From assembly GCF_008711175.1 (NCBI RefSeq), contig NZ_VWNF01000049.1:1-64000 (forward strand): 64,000 bases of DNA, given 5' to 3'. The DNA is from Nesterenkonia ebinurensis (lineage in GTDB: Bacteria > Actinomycetota > Actinomycetes > Actinomycetales > Micrococcaceae). The stretch's first letter is position 1. Every line of letters begins with the position of its first letter. The notes below the pieces were generated by a model. It made no database searches, was not told the origin of the DNA, and worked only from the letters and a program-made list of their open reading frames with translations. Made by a program: the position numbers and the translations under genes. Of the stretch, positions 53,461-62,480 are shown piece by piece.

Positions 53461-54672
53461 GTGGATGCTGTGGGCATTGTTGAGGATGAGGTTCGTGAGA
53501 CGATCCGTGCGCGCGGGATCGATCCTTCCCAAGACCCCAGCAGCATCAAGCGCCTAGTAGATGCCGCCGTTGCCGAGTATGACAAGCGCTCTATGATCTC
53601 AGCACTGCCGGTGCTGGGCGAACCCGCTGCTGCGGCCACCAGGATCTTCCACTCCCTGGCCGGCTTCGGCGAACTTCAGCCGCTGCTGGATGACCCCGAA
53701 GTGGAAGAGATCTGGTGGAACCGCCCAGATCAAGTCTTTCAGGCCAGGTCGGGCCGGGCGGAGCTGACCTCCGTCACCCTCACCGAGACCCGGGTCAAGG
53801 ACCTGGTGGAACGTATGCTGAAGTCCAGCGGCAGGCGCTTGGACCTCAGCTCACCATTCGTCGACGCCGCCCTGCCCGACGGCTCCCGACTGCATGTGGT
53901 CATCCCGGACATCACCCGGCACCATTGGGCGGTCAATATCCGTAAGTTCATCACTCGGGCCAACTCTCTGGAGGATCTGGTCCGGCGGGGATCGCTGACT
54001 CCTCAGGCAGCGCAGTTCCTCTCCATCGCGGTGGCCAACGGCCTCAACGTGCTGGTCAGCGGCGCCACCGGGGCCGGGAAGACGACTCTGCTCAATGCGC
54101 TCACCCATGCTATCGGACCCCGGGAGCGGGTGGTCACAGTGGAGGAGATTTTTGAGCTGGACGTGCCGCTGCGCGATGTCGCCAGCCTCCAGTGCCGCCA
54201 GCCGAACCTTGAGGGCAATGGCGAGATCCCCCTGCGCCGCCTGGTCAAAGAGGCCCTGCGGATGCGCCCGGACCGGCTGATCGTCGGGGAGGTCCGAGAG
54301 GCCGAGAGCCTGGATATGCTCATTGCGCTCAACAGCGGCATGCCCGGCCTGTGCACCATCCACGCCAACTCGGCTCAGGATGCCCTGACCAAGATCTGCA
54401 CCCTGCCCCTGCTCAGCGGGGAGAACATCACCAGCCAGTTCATCGTCCCCACGGTGGCCTCCTGCATCGACCTAGTGGTTCACTGTATGCGCACCCCGAC
54501 CGGTCAACGCCACGTCGCTGAGATCCTGGGCATCGGCAGCCGGGTGGAATCAGGCACCATCGAAGCCACTGCCCTGTTCTCCCATGACGGACACTCCCTG
54601 AACCGGCGCCACGACGCGATCTTCGAACACCCCCGGCTCAGCCAGAGCGAACTTCAAGGAGCCTGGCAGTGA
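53461..54672 (+). CDS. cpaF: Tad pilus secretion ATPase CpaF/TadA
   Basis: 403 residues from GTG 53461. GFGELQPLLDDPEVEEIWWNRPDQVF is the typical N-terminal domain, GATGAGKTTLLNAL (Walker A) is near 200, and VTVEEIFELD, PLRRLVKEALRMRPDRLIVGEVREAESLDMLIALNSGMPG and IHANSAQDAL are secretion-ATPase motifs. It powers assembly of Flp-type pili from the cytoplasmic side. First gene of a seven-gene run with overlapping or near-overlapping junctions. Confidence 0.92.
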   Translation: MDAVGIVEDEVRETIRARGIDPSQDPSSIKRLVDAAVAEYDKRSMISALPVLGEPAAAATRIFHSLAGFGELQPLLDDPEVEEIWWNRPDQVFQARSGRAELTSVTLTETRVKDLVERMLKSSGRRLDLSSPFVDAALPDGSRLHVVIPDITRHHWAVNIRKFITRANSLEDLVRRGSLTPQAAQFLSIAVANGLNVLVSGATGAGKTTLLNALTHAIGPRERVVTVEEIFELDVPLRDVASLQCRQPNLEGNGEIPLRRLVKEALRMRPDRLIVGEVREAESLDMLIALNSGMPGLCTIHANSAQDALTKICTLPLLSGENITSQFIVPTVASCIDLVVHCMRTPTGQRHVAEILGIGSRVESGTIEATALFSHDGHSLNRRHDAIFEHPRLSQSELQGAWQ

Positions 54673-55547
54673 CCGGCCCGTACACCGCAGAGGCCGCACT
54701 GCTCGGGCTGGGACTGGGCATCGGTCTGCTGCTGGTGCTCGTTTCCTGCACCCCGGCACCGCAGGAGAGTACGACGACGCCGGGGCAGGCACCCAGACTG
54801 CGGCGTCTTCTGGATGAAGCCGGACACCACCGGGTACCGGCTTCAGCGCTGTTTCTCAGCACCGCCGGATGTGCCATGACCGCATTCGTGGTGGTGTTCA
54901 CCATCACCACGGCACTGCCGGTGGCGGTCTGCTTCACTCTGTTCGCCGCAGCGCTGCCCTGGGCGATGCTGCGTTGGCAGCTGAGCAGGCGCCGCAAGCG
55001 GCTTGCCGAGGTCTGGCCCGATGTGATCGACCATCTCCGCTCCGCAGTACGCTCAGGGCTCTCTCTGCCGGAGGGCCTTATCGAGCTCGGGCACTCTGGC
55101 CCTGCCCCGCTGCGCGAGCCCTTCACCGAGTTCGGCAGCGACTGGCGCGCAGGCGTCCCCCTGGACACCGCTCTGGAACGGCTCAAAGCTCGGCTGGCTG
55201 ATCCGGTGGGCGACCGGATAGTGCTTGCGCTGAGAATGACCCGCGAGCTCGGCGGCACTGAGCTCGGCCGACTGCTGGACACTTTGGCCGACGTGCTGCG
55301 GGAGAACGCCCGGACTCGCGGTGAGCTCGAAGCCAGGCAGTCCTGGACCGTCACCGGCGCCAAACTTGCGGTGGCCGCACCCTGGGCAGTGGTCCTGCTG
55401 CTCTCCACCCGACCGGAGGCCGCTGAGGCCTACCGCAGCGGAGCCGGCACCCTGCTGCTGGCTGCAGGACTTGCCGTCTCAGTGGTCAGCTACCGCCTGA
55501 TGCTGCGCATCGGCACCCTGCCCGCGGAGGAGCGTGTCCTGGCATGA
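54669..55547 (+). CDS. tadB: TadB-like type II secretion F-domain membrane protein
   Basis: 292 residues, GTG 54669 overlapping cpaF. Membrane helices near 8-25, 60-95 and at the C-terminal end flank the cytoplasmic T2SF domain (VWPDVIDHLRSAVRSGLSLPEGLIELG, RMTRELGGTELGRLLDTLADVLRENARTRGELEARQSW). Inner-membrane platform component of the Tad machine, paired with TadC. Confidence 0.85.
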   Translation: MTGPYTAEAALLGLGLGIGLLLVLVSCTPAPQESTTTPGQAPRLRRLLDEAGHHRVPASALFLSTAGCAMTAFVVVFTITTALPVAVCFTLFAAALPWAMLRWQLSRRRKRLAEVWPDVIDHLRSAVRSGLSLPEGLIELGHSGPAPLREPFTEFGSDWRAGVPLDTALERLKARLADPVGDRIVLALRMTRELGGTELGRLLDTLADVLRENARTRGELEARQSWTVTGAKLAVAAPWAVVLLLSTRPEAAEAYRSGAGTLLLAAGLAVSVVSYRLMLRIGTLPAEERVLA

Positions 55548-56482
55548 CCAGCATCCAGCTCTGGGCAGCGGTGGCCGGTCTGGCCGCCGCATCCGGACTG
55601 CTGCTGCTTCTGGCCGGCCTGCCGGTGATGAACCGTCCAAAGCTTGGCGAACGGGTGGCCCCCTATGTGCGCTCAGCAGCGCCCGATGCCGCAGCCCCAC
55701 CACATGCCGCAGGCTCCCTGAGATCTGCTGTCCAGCTCTTCACCCCCGTCGTTCAGGCAGCATCTGACCGACTGAGCAGCTGGGGTCTGACCCCGAGCAC
55801 CGAGACGCTGGCCACACGCCTGCGCCACGCCAATCTCAGCATCACCGTCACCGAGTACCGGCTTCAGCAGCTGGGCTGGGCCAGCGCGGCAGCGGCGACC
55901 GGGCTGCTGATCACCTTCGCAGCCGCAGCCGCGGGACGATTCAGCTTCCCGGCAGCGGTGCTGATCATCGCCGCTGCTGCCGCACTCGGTGCAGCAGCCC
56001 GCGATGCCAGACTTTCGGCCCGGATCCGCAGCCGGCAGGCCCGGATGCTCTCGGAGTTCCCCACTATCGCAGAACTGCTTGCACTGGCCGTCAGCGCTGG
56101 CGAGACTGCCCCGGGAGCATTCCTGCGGATCAGCCGCAGCTGCCGGGGCGAACTGGCCGATGAGCTCACCGAACTGATTTGCCGCACCCAGGCCGGGGTC
56201 CCTTTCGGAAAAGCGCTGCGCCAGCTCAGCGCGGAGATCGAAGCTCCGGCGGTCAGCCGGTTCTTCGAAGGAGTGATCGTCGCCGTAGAGCGAGGCACCC
56301 CGCTGGCAGATGTCATGCGCGCCCAGGCCGCTGATGCCAGGGAACTGACCAAACGGGAATTGATGGAGACCGCCGGACGCAAGGAGGTCGGCATGCTCGC
56401 CCCGGTGGTCTTCGGAATCCTCCCGCTCACCATACTTTTCGCCGCATTCCCAGGCTTGTCGCTGCTGCAGATCAGCCTGTGA
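55544..56482 (+). CDS. tadC: TadC-like type II secretion F-domain membrane protein
   Basis: 312 residues overlapping tadB by 4 bp. T2SF domain with FPTIAELLALAVSAGETAPGAFLRI, QAGVPFGKALRQLSAEIEAPAVSRFFEGVIVAVERGTPLADVMRAQAAD and RKEVGMLAPVVFGILPLTILFAAFPG. Helices near 5-25, 105-150 and at the C-terminus. Second platform component. Confidence 0.85.
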   Translation: MTSIQLWAAVAGLAAASGLLLLLAGLPVMNRPKLGERVAPYVRSAAPDAAAPPHAAGSLRSAVQLFTPVVQAASDRLSSWGLTPSTETLATRLRHANLSITVTEYRLQQLGWASAAAATGLLITFAAAAAGRFSFPAAVLIIAAAAALGAAARDARLSARIRSRQARMLSEFPTIAELLALAVSAGETAPGAFLRISRSCRGELADELTELICRTQAGVPFGKALRQLSAEIEAPAVSRFFEGVIVAVERGTPLADVMRAQAADARELTKRELMETAGRKEVGMLAPVVFGILPLTILFAAFPGLSLLQISL

Positions 56483-56517
56483 CGCCGCCGAATCACCACA
56501 AAGAAACGGAGTACACC

Positions 56518-56706
56518 ATGCAACACCTCATCACAGCACTGACTAAGGTACCCACTGAGCTGCACCGGGAAGAACGAGCCGATGTGCCCGGGTGGGTGAT
56601 GATCACATTCATGAGTGCGGTCTTGGTAGCCGGCCTGCTGCTCCTGGCCCAGGGTGCATTCCAGGATCTGTTCAACGAAGCGATCAACAGGGTGACAACG
56701 GATTGA
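56518..56706 (+). CDS. small Flp-type pilin-like protein
   Basis: 62 residues from ATG 56518, with GGAG 6 nt upstream; a GTG at 56479 overlapping tadC is less likely. A cytoplasmic polar N-terminus ends at RADVPGWVMITFMSAVLVAGLLLLA, the hydrophobic helix typical of the single-helix Flp/Fap pilins found in actinobacterial tad clusters. It lacks the classical Gly-x4-Glu-Tyr processing site, so how it is processed is unclear. Confidence 0.7.
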   Translation: MQHLITALTKVPTELHREERADVPGWVMITFMSAVLVAGLLLLAQGAFQDLFNEAINRVTTD

Positions 56707-57095
56707 GCCACTACAGCCGGGCCGATGGAGCCGAGCGGGGATCGGCCACCGCCGAGTTCACTATGGTGGCCGCGCTGCTGGCTCTGCTGTTCCTGGCCGT
56801 CATCCAGTTCGCCGGAATGATCCACATCCGCAACACCCTGGTTGATGCCGCCTCCACCGGGGCACGCTTCGGAGCGCTGAGCGACCGTACGGCCGAGGAT
56901 GGCGCCGCCCGTACCGAGGCGCTGATCAGCAGCTCGATCGCCTCCCGGTATGCCCAGGACATCAGCTATGAGTACGAAGAGGCACCCCAGGGGCGCACCC
57001 TGCGCATCACGGTGCGCGCCCAGGTGCCGGTGCTTGTGGTGGGGCCCGGTGTCAGCGAGCTCGAAGTGACCGGAACCGCCTATGAATACGACTGA
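56703..57095 (+). CDS. TadE-like pseudopilin
   Basis: 130 residues. RGSATAEFTMVAALLALLFLAVIQFAGMIHIRNTLVDAASTGARFGA is the TadE signature, a Glu followed by a long hydrophobic helix. The start is probably TTG 56703 overlapping the flp stop; no ATG or GTG gives a better start. The frame upstream of this is open but without homology. Predicted minor pilus component. Confidence 0.75.
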   Translation: MSHYSRADGAERGSATAEFTMVAALLALLFLAVIQFAGMIHIRNTLVDAASTGARFGALSDRTAEDGAARTEALISSSIASRYAQDISYEYEEAPQGRTLRITVRAQVPVLVVGPGVSELEVTGTAYEYD

Positions 57096-57663
57096 ACCTT
57101 CCGAGCCGAGCGAAGCGATGGCGAGCTCTTTAGGCGTGAAGGCCGGCAAGGGCCTGCCGGCCGAGAGGCGCAGTGACCGGAACCGCAACGTCAGGGACCT
57201 GCGCGAACGCGGCAGCGTTGGTGGTGACCACCTCACCGCCTGCGCCGGGCCGGGACGAACACAGGAGGGCTCAGCAATCATCGAGTTCCTTGCTCTGGCG
57301 GTGCTGCTGCTTATTCCCGCGGTCTGGTTCCTGCTGGCGGTGGCCCAGATCCAATCAGCCCTCTACGCTGCCACCGGTGCCGCCGACCAGGCCGCCCGAA
57401 TCTATGTAACCTCCGAGGCCGCCCCGGAGCGTGCTGCCCAGCACAGCCAGCACGCCGTGGAGACCACCCTGGCCGACTATGGGATAAACCCTGCTCAGGC
57501 CCAGATCACCCACAGCTGCACCACTGACTGCCAGAACCCAGGGGATATGGTCCGCTACCAGGTGGAGATCCGGGTACCGCTGCCGCTGGTGCCGGAGTTC
57601 GGCGGCTGGGAGCATTCCCTGGTGACTGTCACAGCGTCCTCGACCGCTCTTCAGGGGGAGTGA
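57082..57663 (+). CDS. TadE/TadF-like pseudopilin with a repeat-derived N-terminus
   Basis: 193 residues overlapping the preceding gene by 14 bp. The conserved helix GSAIIEFLALAVLLLIPAVWFLLAVAQIQSALYAATGAADQAAR starts only near residue 64. The preceding ~60 residues (TEPSEPSEAMASSLGVKAGK, RNRNVRDLRERGS) are atypical; their DNA at 57101-57112 has the reverse complement of the repeat B core, and GCCGGCAAGGGCCTGCCGGC near 57141-57160 is a perfect hairpin. The Cys pair THSCTTDCQNP may form a disulfide outside. Confidence 0.75.
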   Translation: MNTTEPSEPSEAMASSLGVKAGKGLPAERRSDRNRNVRDLRERGSVGGDHLTACAGPGRTQEGSAIIEFLALAVLLLIPAVWFLLAVAQIQSALYAATGAADQAARIYVTSEAAPERAAQHSQHAVETTLADYGINPAQAQITHSCTTDCQNPGDMVRYQVEIRVPLPLVPEFGGWEHSLVTVTASSTALQGE

Positions 57664-58118
57664 AGGTAGGGGTGATGAGCAGGCGCGGCCGAACCCAGCA
57701 AGCACTGGCGGAGGAGTCCGGGCAGACCACAGTGCTGATCTTAGGGCTGGTGAGTATTGTGCTGATGCTCGCCGCAGTGATCATCAGTGCCAGCATCGTC
57801 AACGTGGAGTCCCGCAAGCTGCTCTCTGAGGCCGATGCCGCCGCCTCATCCGCTGCCCTGGCCGCCCAGCCTGCCCCAGGCACCCCGCAGCTGACTGAGC
57901 AGCAGATCGTCGCCGCCGCCCAGGACTATCTGAGCGAAGCCGAAGCCCATCACCGGCATCATGATCTGGCTGTTACCGGCGCGAGCATCTCCGGCGGTGG
58001 TGACACCATCACCGTTGAGCTGCGGGCCGAGGCAGAGCTGCCAGTGCTGCGCTGGGTGCTGCCGGCCACCGTAGAGGTCACCGCTGAATCCCACGCCAGG
58101 ATCACCGTCAACCGGTGA
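57660..58118 (+). CDS. TadG-like pilus assembly protein (Flp pilus-assembly N-terminal domain)
   Basis: 152 residues from GTG 57660 (overlaps the preceding stop); ATG 57675 is possible. [52 protein letters not shown] is the 'Tad-like Flp N-terminal' helix with DAAA-type residues. Short version lacking the von Willebrand domain of full TadG. Last gene of the pilus run. Confidence 0.75.
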   Translation: MKVGVMSRRGRTQQALAEESGQTTVLILGLVSIVLMLAAVIISASIVNVESRKLLSEADAAASSAALAAQPAPGTPQLTEQQIVAAAQDYLSEAEAHHRHHDLAVTGASISGGGDTITVELRAEAELPVLRWVLPATVEVTAESHARITVNR

Positions 58119-58182
58119 TCACCTGAAGCCTTGGGCACGCCTGGCTGGTGCCGCGGCGTCGTACCGGTACTGTAGATACGTT

Positions 58183-59295
58183 ATGGCAGAAACAGACTTT
58201 CCCGCCGAGCTCGCCGAACTGCGCGACACTCTGCGGCGCATCACCGACGTCATCGACGTCGAGGCCCTGGCTGCCGAGGTCAGCGATCTCGAGCAGCAGG
58301 CAGCCGCCCCCGACCTCTGGGACAACCAGGAGAACGCCCAGCGGGTGAACTCCCAGCTGAGCCACAAGCAGTCCCAGCTCAAACGGGTCCGGTCCCTGGC
58401 CTCCAGGATCGACGACGCCGAGGTCATGGTGGAGATGGCCCAGGAGGAGAACGACGACGCCGTGCTGGCCGAGACCGTCTCCGAGCTCGCCAGTATCCGC
58501 AAGGCCCTTCAGTCCCTGGAGATCGTCACCCTGATGTCCGGGGAGTACGACGAGCACGACGCGGTGGTCACCATCCGCTCCGGGGCCGGGGGAGTGGATG
58601 CCGCGGACTTCGCTGAGATGCTGCTGCGGATGTACACCCGCTGGGCCGAGCGCCGCGAGTGGAACGTGAAGGTCCTGGACACCTCCTACGCGGAGGAGGC
58701 GGGGATCAAATCCGCCACCTTCGAGGTCAACGCCCCCTACGCCTTCGGCACGCTCAGCGTGGAAGCCGGTACTCACCGGCTGGTGCGGATCTCCCCGTTC
58801 GACAACCAGGGCAGGCGCCAGACCGGCTTTGCCGCAGTGGAGGTCATCCCGCTGCTGGAAGGCACCGAGTCCATTGACATTGATGAGAACGACCTCAAGA
58901 TCGACGTCTTCCGCTCCTCCGGACCCGGCGGGCAGAGTGTGAACACCACCGACTCCGCAGTGCGCATCACCCACGTGCCCACCGGCATTGTGGTGTCTAT
59001 GCAGAATGAGAAGTCCCAGATCCAGAACCGGGCAGCGGCTATGCGCGTGCTGGAGGCCCGGCTGCTGCTGCTGAAGAAGGAGCAGGAGGCCGCCGAGAAG
59101 AAGGAGCTGGCCGGTGACATCAAAGCCAGCTGGGGCGACCAGATCCGCTCCTATGTGCTGCACCCGTACCAGATGGTCAAAGACCTGCGTACCGGCTACG
59201 AGGTCGGCAACGCTTCGCCGGTGCTGGACGGGGACCTGGACGGCTTCATCGAGACCGGCATTCGCTGGCGCGCCCAGGGCGGCGACGATGACTGA
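58183..59295 (+). CDS. prfB: peptide chain release factor 2
   Basis: 370 residues. SPF near residue 205 is the RF2 stop-codon recognition tripeptide, and [23 protein letters not shown] carries the GGQ catalytic motif. It ends translation at UGA and UAA. The frame is continuous: there is no programmed frameshift site, as expected for actinobacteria. ATG 58183 follows TACTGT by 9 nt. It heads the conserved prfB-ftsE-ftsX-smpB order. Confidence 0.96.
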   Translation: MAETDFPAELAELRDTLRRITDVIDVEALAAEVSDLEQQAAAPDLWDNQENAQRVNSQLSHKQSQLKRVRSLASRIDDAEVMVEMAQEENDDAVLAETVSELASIRKALQSLEIVTLMSGEYDEHDAVVTIRSGAGGVDAADFAEMLLRMYTRWAERREWNVKVLDTSYAEEAGIKSATFEVNAPYAFGTLSVEAGTHRLVRISPFDNQGRRQTGFAAVEVIPLLEGTESIDIDENDLKIDVFRSSGPGGQSVNTTDSAVRITHVPTGIVVSMQNEKSQIQNRAAAMRVLEARLLLLKKEQEAAEKKELAGDIKASWGDQIRSYVLHPYQMVKDLRTGYEVGNASPVLDGDLDGFIETGIRWRAQGGDDD

Positions 59296-59336
59296 GCACT
59301 CCCGAGACTAGTCCCCGACACAGGATTCCTTCCCCC

Positions 59337-60377
59337 ATGATCCGCTTCGAGAACGTCACCCGGAAGTACCGCTCCCAGGTCAAACCTGCCCTGGAGGACA
59401 TCTCCGTGGAGTTCAACCGCGGGGACTTCGTGTTCCTCATCGGGGCCTCCGGCTCCGGGAAGTCCACCTTGCTGCGGATGATCCTGCGCGAGGGCCTGCC
59501 CCAGCGCGGCAAGGTCACTGTGGCCGGCCAGAACCTGGTGCTCATGGTGGAGCGCCGGGTGCCGCTCTACCGGCGGTCCATCGGCATGGTCTTCCAGGAC
59601 TTCCGCCTGCTGCCGGATAAGACGGTATACGAGAACGTGGCCTTTGCCATGCGGGTCATCGGAGCACCGCGCACCTCCATCAAGAAGCAGGTGATGAAGA
59701 CACTGGAGCGGGTTGCCCTGGACCATCTGGCCCGCCGCTATCCGCATGAGATCTCCGGCGGTGAGCAGCAGCGGGCCGCCATCGCCCGGGCTATTGTCAA
59801 CAAACCCGCCATTGTGCTGGCCGATGAACCCACCGGAAACCTGGACCCCGCCGCATCCGAGGAGGTCATGAAGATCCTGCGCTGGATCAACGCCTCAGGC
59901 ACCACGGTGGTGATGGCCACCCACGACCGGGCCATCGTAGATGTCATGGGCCGCCGGGTGGTCCAGCTGCACCACGGGCGGCTGGTCCGCGATGAGCCAG
60001 CCGGTTCCTACGACCCGCCGGAGGGCTCTGAGGCCTGGGAGCTGCTGTCCGCTGAGCAGGAGAACACCGGCCTGCGCGCTTCCGACCCCATGCCCATGCT
60101 CACCGAAGCACTGCCTGTCCTCGGTGAAGGCCGAGAGCGCGCCACAGCGCGCGCCGCCATCCCATCCACCGCAGAAACCCCCGAGGAGGCCACCGACTCA
60201 CCTGGTAATCCGGTGACGGCGCAGACTCCGGATGAGACAACCAGCCCGGTGCTGCGGCGTCGTGAGTACCAGGTCAGCTTTCCTGAAGACGATGCTGATG
60301 CTGAGCCTGACGCGCCCCGGACCGATATCAAGCCCAGCGACCTTCCCGACTTCGACGAGGAGGGAGAGCTGCGATGA
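59337..60377 (+). CDS. ftsE: cell division ATP-binding protein FtsE, with long C-terminal tail
   Basis: 346 residues against about 229 in typical FtsE. The ABC core is complete: GASGSGKSTLL, the signature SGGEQQRAAIARA, LADEPTGNLDP, and ATHDRAIVD. With FtsX it controls peptidoglycan hydrolases at the septum. The extra ~115 residues after LVRDEPAG are Pro/Glu/Thr-rich and acidic and end in TDIKPSDLPDFDEEGELR. Similar but shorter tails occur in other Micrococcales, as I recall. Overlaps ftsX by 4 bp. Confidence 0.95.
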   Translation: MIRFENVTRKYRSQVKPALEDISVEFNRGDFVFLIGASGSGKSTLLRMILREGLPQRGKVTVAGQNLVLMVERRVPLYRRSIGMVFQDFRLLPDKTVYENVAFAMRVIGAPRTSIKKQVMKTLERVALDHLARRYPHEISGGEQQRAAIARAIVNKPAIVLADEPTGNLDPAASEEVMKILRWINASGTTVVMATHDRAIVDVMGRRVVQLHHGRLVRDEPAGSYDPPEGSEAWELLSAEQENTGLRASDPMPMLTEALPVLGEGRERATARAAIPSTAETPEEATDSPGNPVTAQTPDETTSPVLRRREYQVSFPEDDADAEPDAPRTDIKPSDLPDFDEEGELR

Positions 60378-61291
60378 GCCAACTGATGTACCAGCTGGGC
60401 GAGACGTTCAGCTCTCTGCGCAAGAACGTGGCCATGGTGGCCTCAGTGGTGCTGGTGACCTTCATCTCGCTGAGCTTCGTGGGCACCGCGGCGCTGATGC
60501 AGCTGCAGGTCAACCAGATGACCGAGGACTTCTACGACCGTCTGGAGATCTCCGTGTTCCTGTGTACGGAGAACTCCGCGGAGGCCGCCTGCCCCACCGG
60601 GGCGGTGACTGATGCCCAGCGGGAGAACATTGAGGAGATGCTCACCACTGGGGCAGCCAGCCAGTATGTGGAATCTTTCCGGTATGAGTCCCAGGAGGAG
60701 GCCCTGGAGAACTTCCAGGCCGCCCGGGAGGACAGCGTGCGGGCAGAGCAGGTCACCGCCGAGGATATGCCGGAGTCCTTCCGGCTGCTGCTGGTGGACC
60801 CGCAGGACTTCCTGCTGGTCAACGAGCTCTTCGCCGGCGTTGCCGGGGTGGAGAATGTGGCCGACCAGCAGGAGGTGCTCGACCAGGTCTTCGGCATCCT
60901 CAACGGCCTGACCGTGGTGGCGCTGATCATCGCGGCGGTGATGATCCTATGCACAGTGCTGCTGGTCTCCACCACCATCCGGCTCTCGGCCTTCAGCAGG
61001 CGCCGGGAGACCTCCATCATGCGCATGGTGGGGGCCTCGAAGTCGATGATCCGCACCCCATTCATCTTTGAGGGAATCATCGCGGCGGCTCTCGGCGCAC
61101 TGCTGGCCTGCCTGGCCACCTGGGTGGTGGCCGAGTTCCTCATGGGCCAGTGGCTGGCCCAGCAGGTCACCGGCATTATGTTCATCTCCGCAGCCGACTC
61201 CTGGATCGTGATGCCGGCACTGCTGCTGGTGGCTGTGCTGCTGGCTGGGCTGTCCTCCTGGCTCACCGTCCGCAAGTACCTGCGGGTGTGA
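60374..61291 (+). CDS. ftsX: cell division protein FtsX
   Basis: 305 residues. One N-terminal helix (~22-45), an extracellular domain (~46-170, with a Cys pair CTENSAEAAC), then three helices in the FtsX-like permease domain (VVALIIAAVMILCTVLLVSTTIRLSAFSRRRETSIMRMVGASKSMIRTPFIFEGI). Partner of FtsE, translationally coupled to it. Confidence 0.95.
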   Translation: MSQLMYQLGETFSSLRKNVAMVASVVLVTFISLSFVGTAALMQLQVNQMTEDFYDRLEISVFLCTENSAEAACPTGAVTDAQRENIEEMLTTGAASQYVESFRYESQEEALENFQAAREDSVRAEQVTAEDMPESFRLLLVDPQDFLLVNELFAGVAGVENVADQQEVLDQVFGILNGLTVVALIIAAVMILCTVLLVSTTIRLSAFSRRRETSIMRMVGASKSMIRTPFIFEGIIAAALGALLACLATWVVAEFLMGQWLAQQVTGIMFISAADSWIVMPALLLVAVLLAGLSSWLTVRKYLRV

Positions 61292-61362
61292 GGATTGATG
61301 CCTGAGCTGGTGATTGACGTGACCGGTATAGTGGTTCCTTGCGCTTTGCGCGATTCTCAGCG

Positions 61363-61376
61363 AAGGAGGTGATCAC
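61363..61376 (+). promoter_or_regulatory. unusually strong ribosome binding site of smpB
   Basis: AAGGAGGTGATCAC is fully complementary to the 16S rRNA 3' end and ends directly at ATG 61377. TATAGT at 61326-61331 is a likely -10 box. Confidence 0.6.
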
Positions 61377-61898
61377 ATGGGCAAGCACAGCTCAACGCCC
61401 AAGAAGAAGAGCGGCAAGAACGAACGCGACCCCAAGAACCATGTGGTCGCGCTCAACCGTCGCGCCCGGCACGACTACACCATCTCAGACACCTATGAGG
61501 CTGGACTGGTGCTCACCGGCACCGAGGTGAAGTCCCTGCGCGAGGGCCAGACCTCCCTGGTGGACGGCTTCGCCGCTTTCGACAACCGCGGCGAGCTCTG
61601 GCTGGAGCAGGTGCACATCCCGGAATACCTCAACGGCACCTGGACCAACCACGCCACCCGGCGTAAGCGTAAGCTGCTGCTGCACGGCAAGGAGCTGATC
61701 AAGATCTCCCGGCAGGTAGAGGATCCAGGCAAGACCATTGTGCCGCTGCGCCTGTACTTCAAGGACGGGCGGGCCAAGGTGGAGATCGGCATCGCCACCG
61801 GCAAGCGGGAGTACGATAAGCGTCAGACCCTGCGCGAGAAGCAGGACAACCGCGAGGCCCAGCGTGCCATGCGCATCCGCAACCGCCAATCCGCTTGA
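61377..61898 (+). CDS. smpB: SsrA-binding protein SmpB
   Basis: 173 residues. [67 protein letters not shown] and [14 protein letters not shown] are the family motifs; a Lys-rich start precedes them. It delivers tmRNA to stalled ribosomes. No tmRNA gene was recognised in the 2.1 kb downstream inside the window. Confidence 0.96.
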   Translation: MGKHSSTPKKKSGKNERDPKNHVVALNRRARHDYTISDTYEAGLVLTGTEVKSLREGQTSLVDGFAAFDNRGELWLEQVHIPEYLNGTWTNHATRRKRKLLLHGKELIKISRQVEDPGKTIVPLRLYFKDGRAKVEIGIATGKREYDKRQTLREKQDNREAQRAMRIRNRQSA

Positions 61899-61907
61899 GG
61901 TGTCGAC

Positions 61908-62282
61908 TCAGCCGATGATGCCAGCGATATAGCCCACGAACACCAGGATCACCACTACGGCGATCAGTACCCCGATGATCCCCAGGATCAGCTTGTTATT
62001 GGGCGGGCTCGACGGCGCCGGTGCTGGGGGAGTGGCAGTGGCCGAGTTGGACTCCGGCGGTGTCTGGCCGGGTTCCAGGTCAGCAGCACTGCGCATACCC
62101 GGGTTCTCCGCCGGGTCGGAACTCACATCCGGATCTGGGATCTGCTCCGGGTCCGGGTCCAGATTGGGGTTCCGTGCTGTCTCGTCGCGGCCGTAGCGGT
62201 CCTCGCTCGGTGCGGCCGCTGCGGCCTCCTCAGGATTCTCCCGCGGAGCCGGCTTCGGGTTCTGGTTCGGGTGGGTGGTCAT
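61908..62282 (-). CDS. proline-rich protein with C-terminal membrane helix
   Basis: 124 residues. The first 95 are Pro/Asp/Glu-rich and low complexity (NLDPDPEQIPDPDVSSDPAENP), and a single membrane helix closes the protein (NKLILGIIGVLIAVVVILVFVGYIAGIIG). It is probably tail-anchored, but no function can be assigned. The reading frame is intact and codon use fits the genome. Confidence 0.6.
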   Translation of the reverse strand: MTTHPNQNPKPAPRENPEEAAAAAPSEDRYGRDETARNPNLDPDPEQIPDPDVSSDPAENPGMRSAADLEPGQTPPESNSATATPPAPAPSSPPNNKLILGIIGVLIAVVVILVFVGYIAGIIG

Positions 62283-62480
62283 GTCGGTTCACCTCGTATT
62301 CTCAATAGACACTGTGCTTCGTCCATGACCAGAGTTGTGGTGCAACTCCTTGTCACACTCTAAACACCCAAAACTCCAGGTCAGCCCACTGGAACCTCCA
62401 CATACCTTGGGAACTTCCATGTCGAGAGCAGGGTCCGATTCCCGCTAGACAAGGGTCTGAGGCCAGGGTGAAATGGTCAT
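62283..62480. other. divergent intergenic region
   Basis: 198 bp between the proline-rich gene and the Ada/AlkA gene. No RNA gene or clear repeat is seen; both promoters should lie here. An Ada-binding site was not recognised by eye. Confidence 0.4.

Noticed and set aside
58183-59295. Programmed frameshift in prfB
   Set aside because: The frame is continuous from ATG to stop and no CTTTGA slip site is present.
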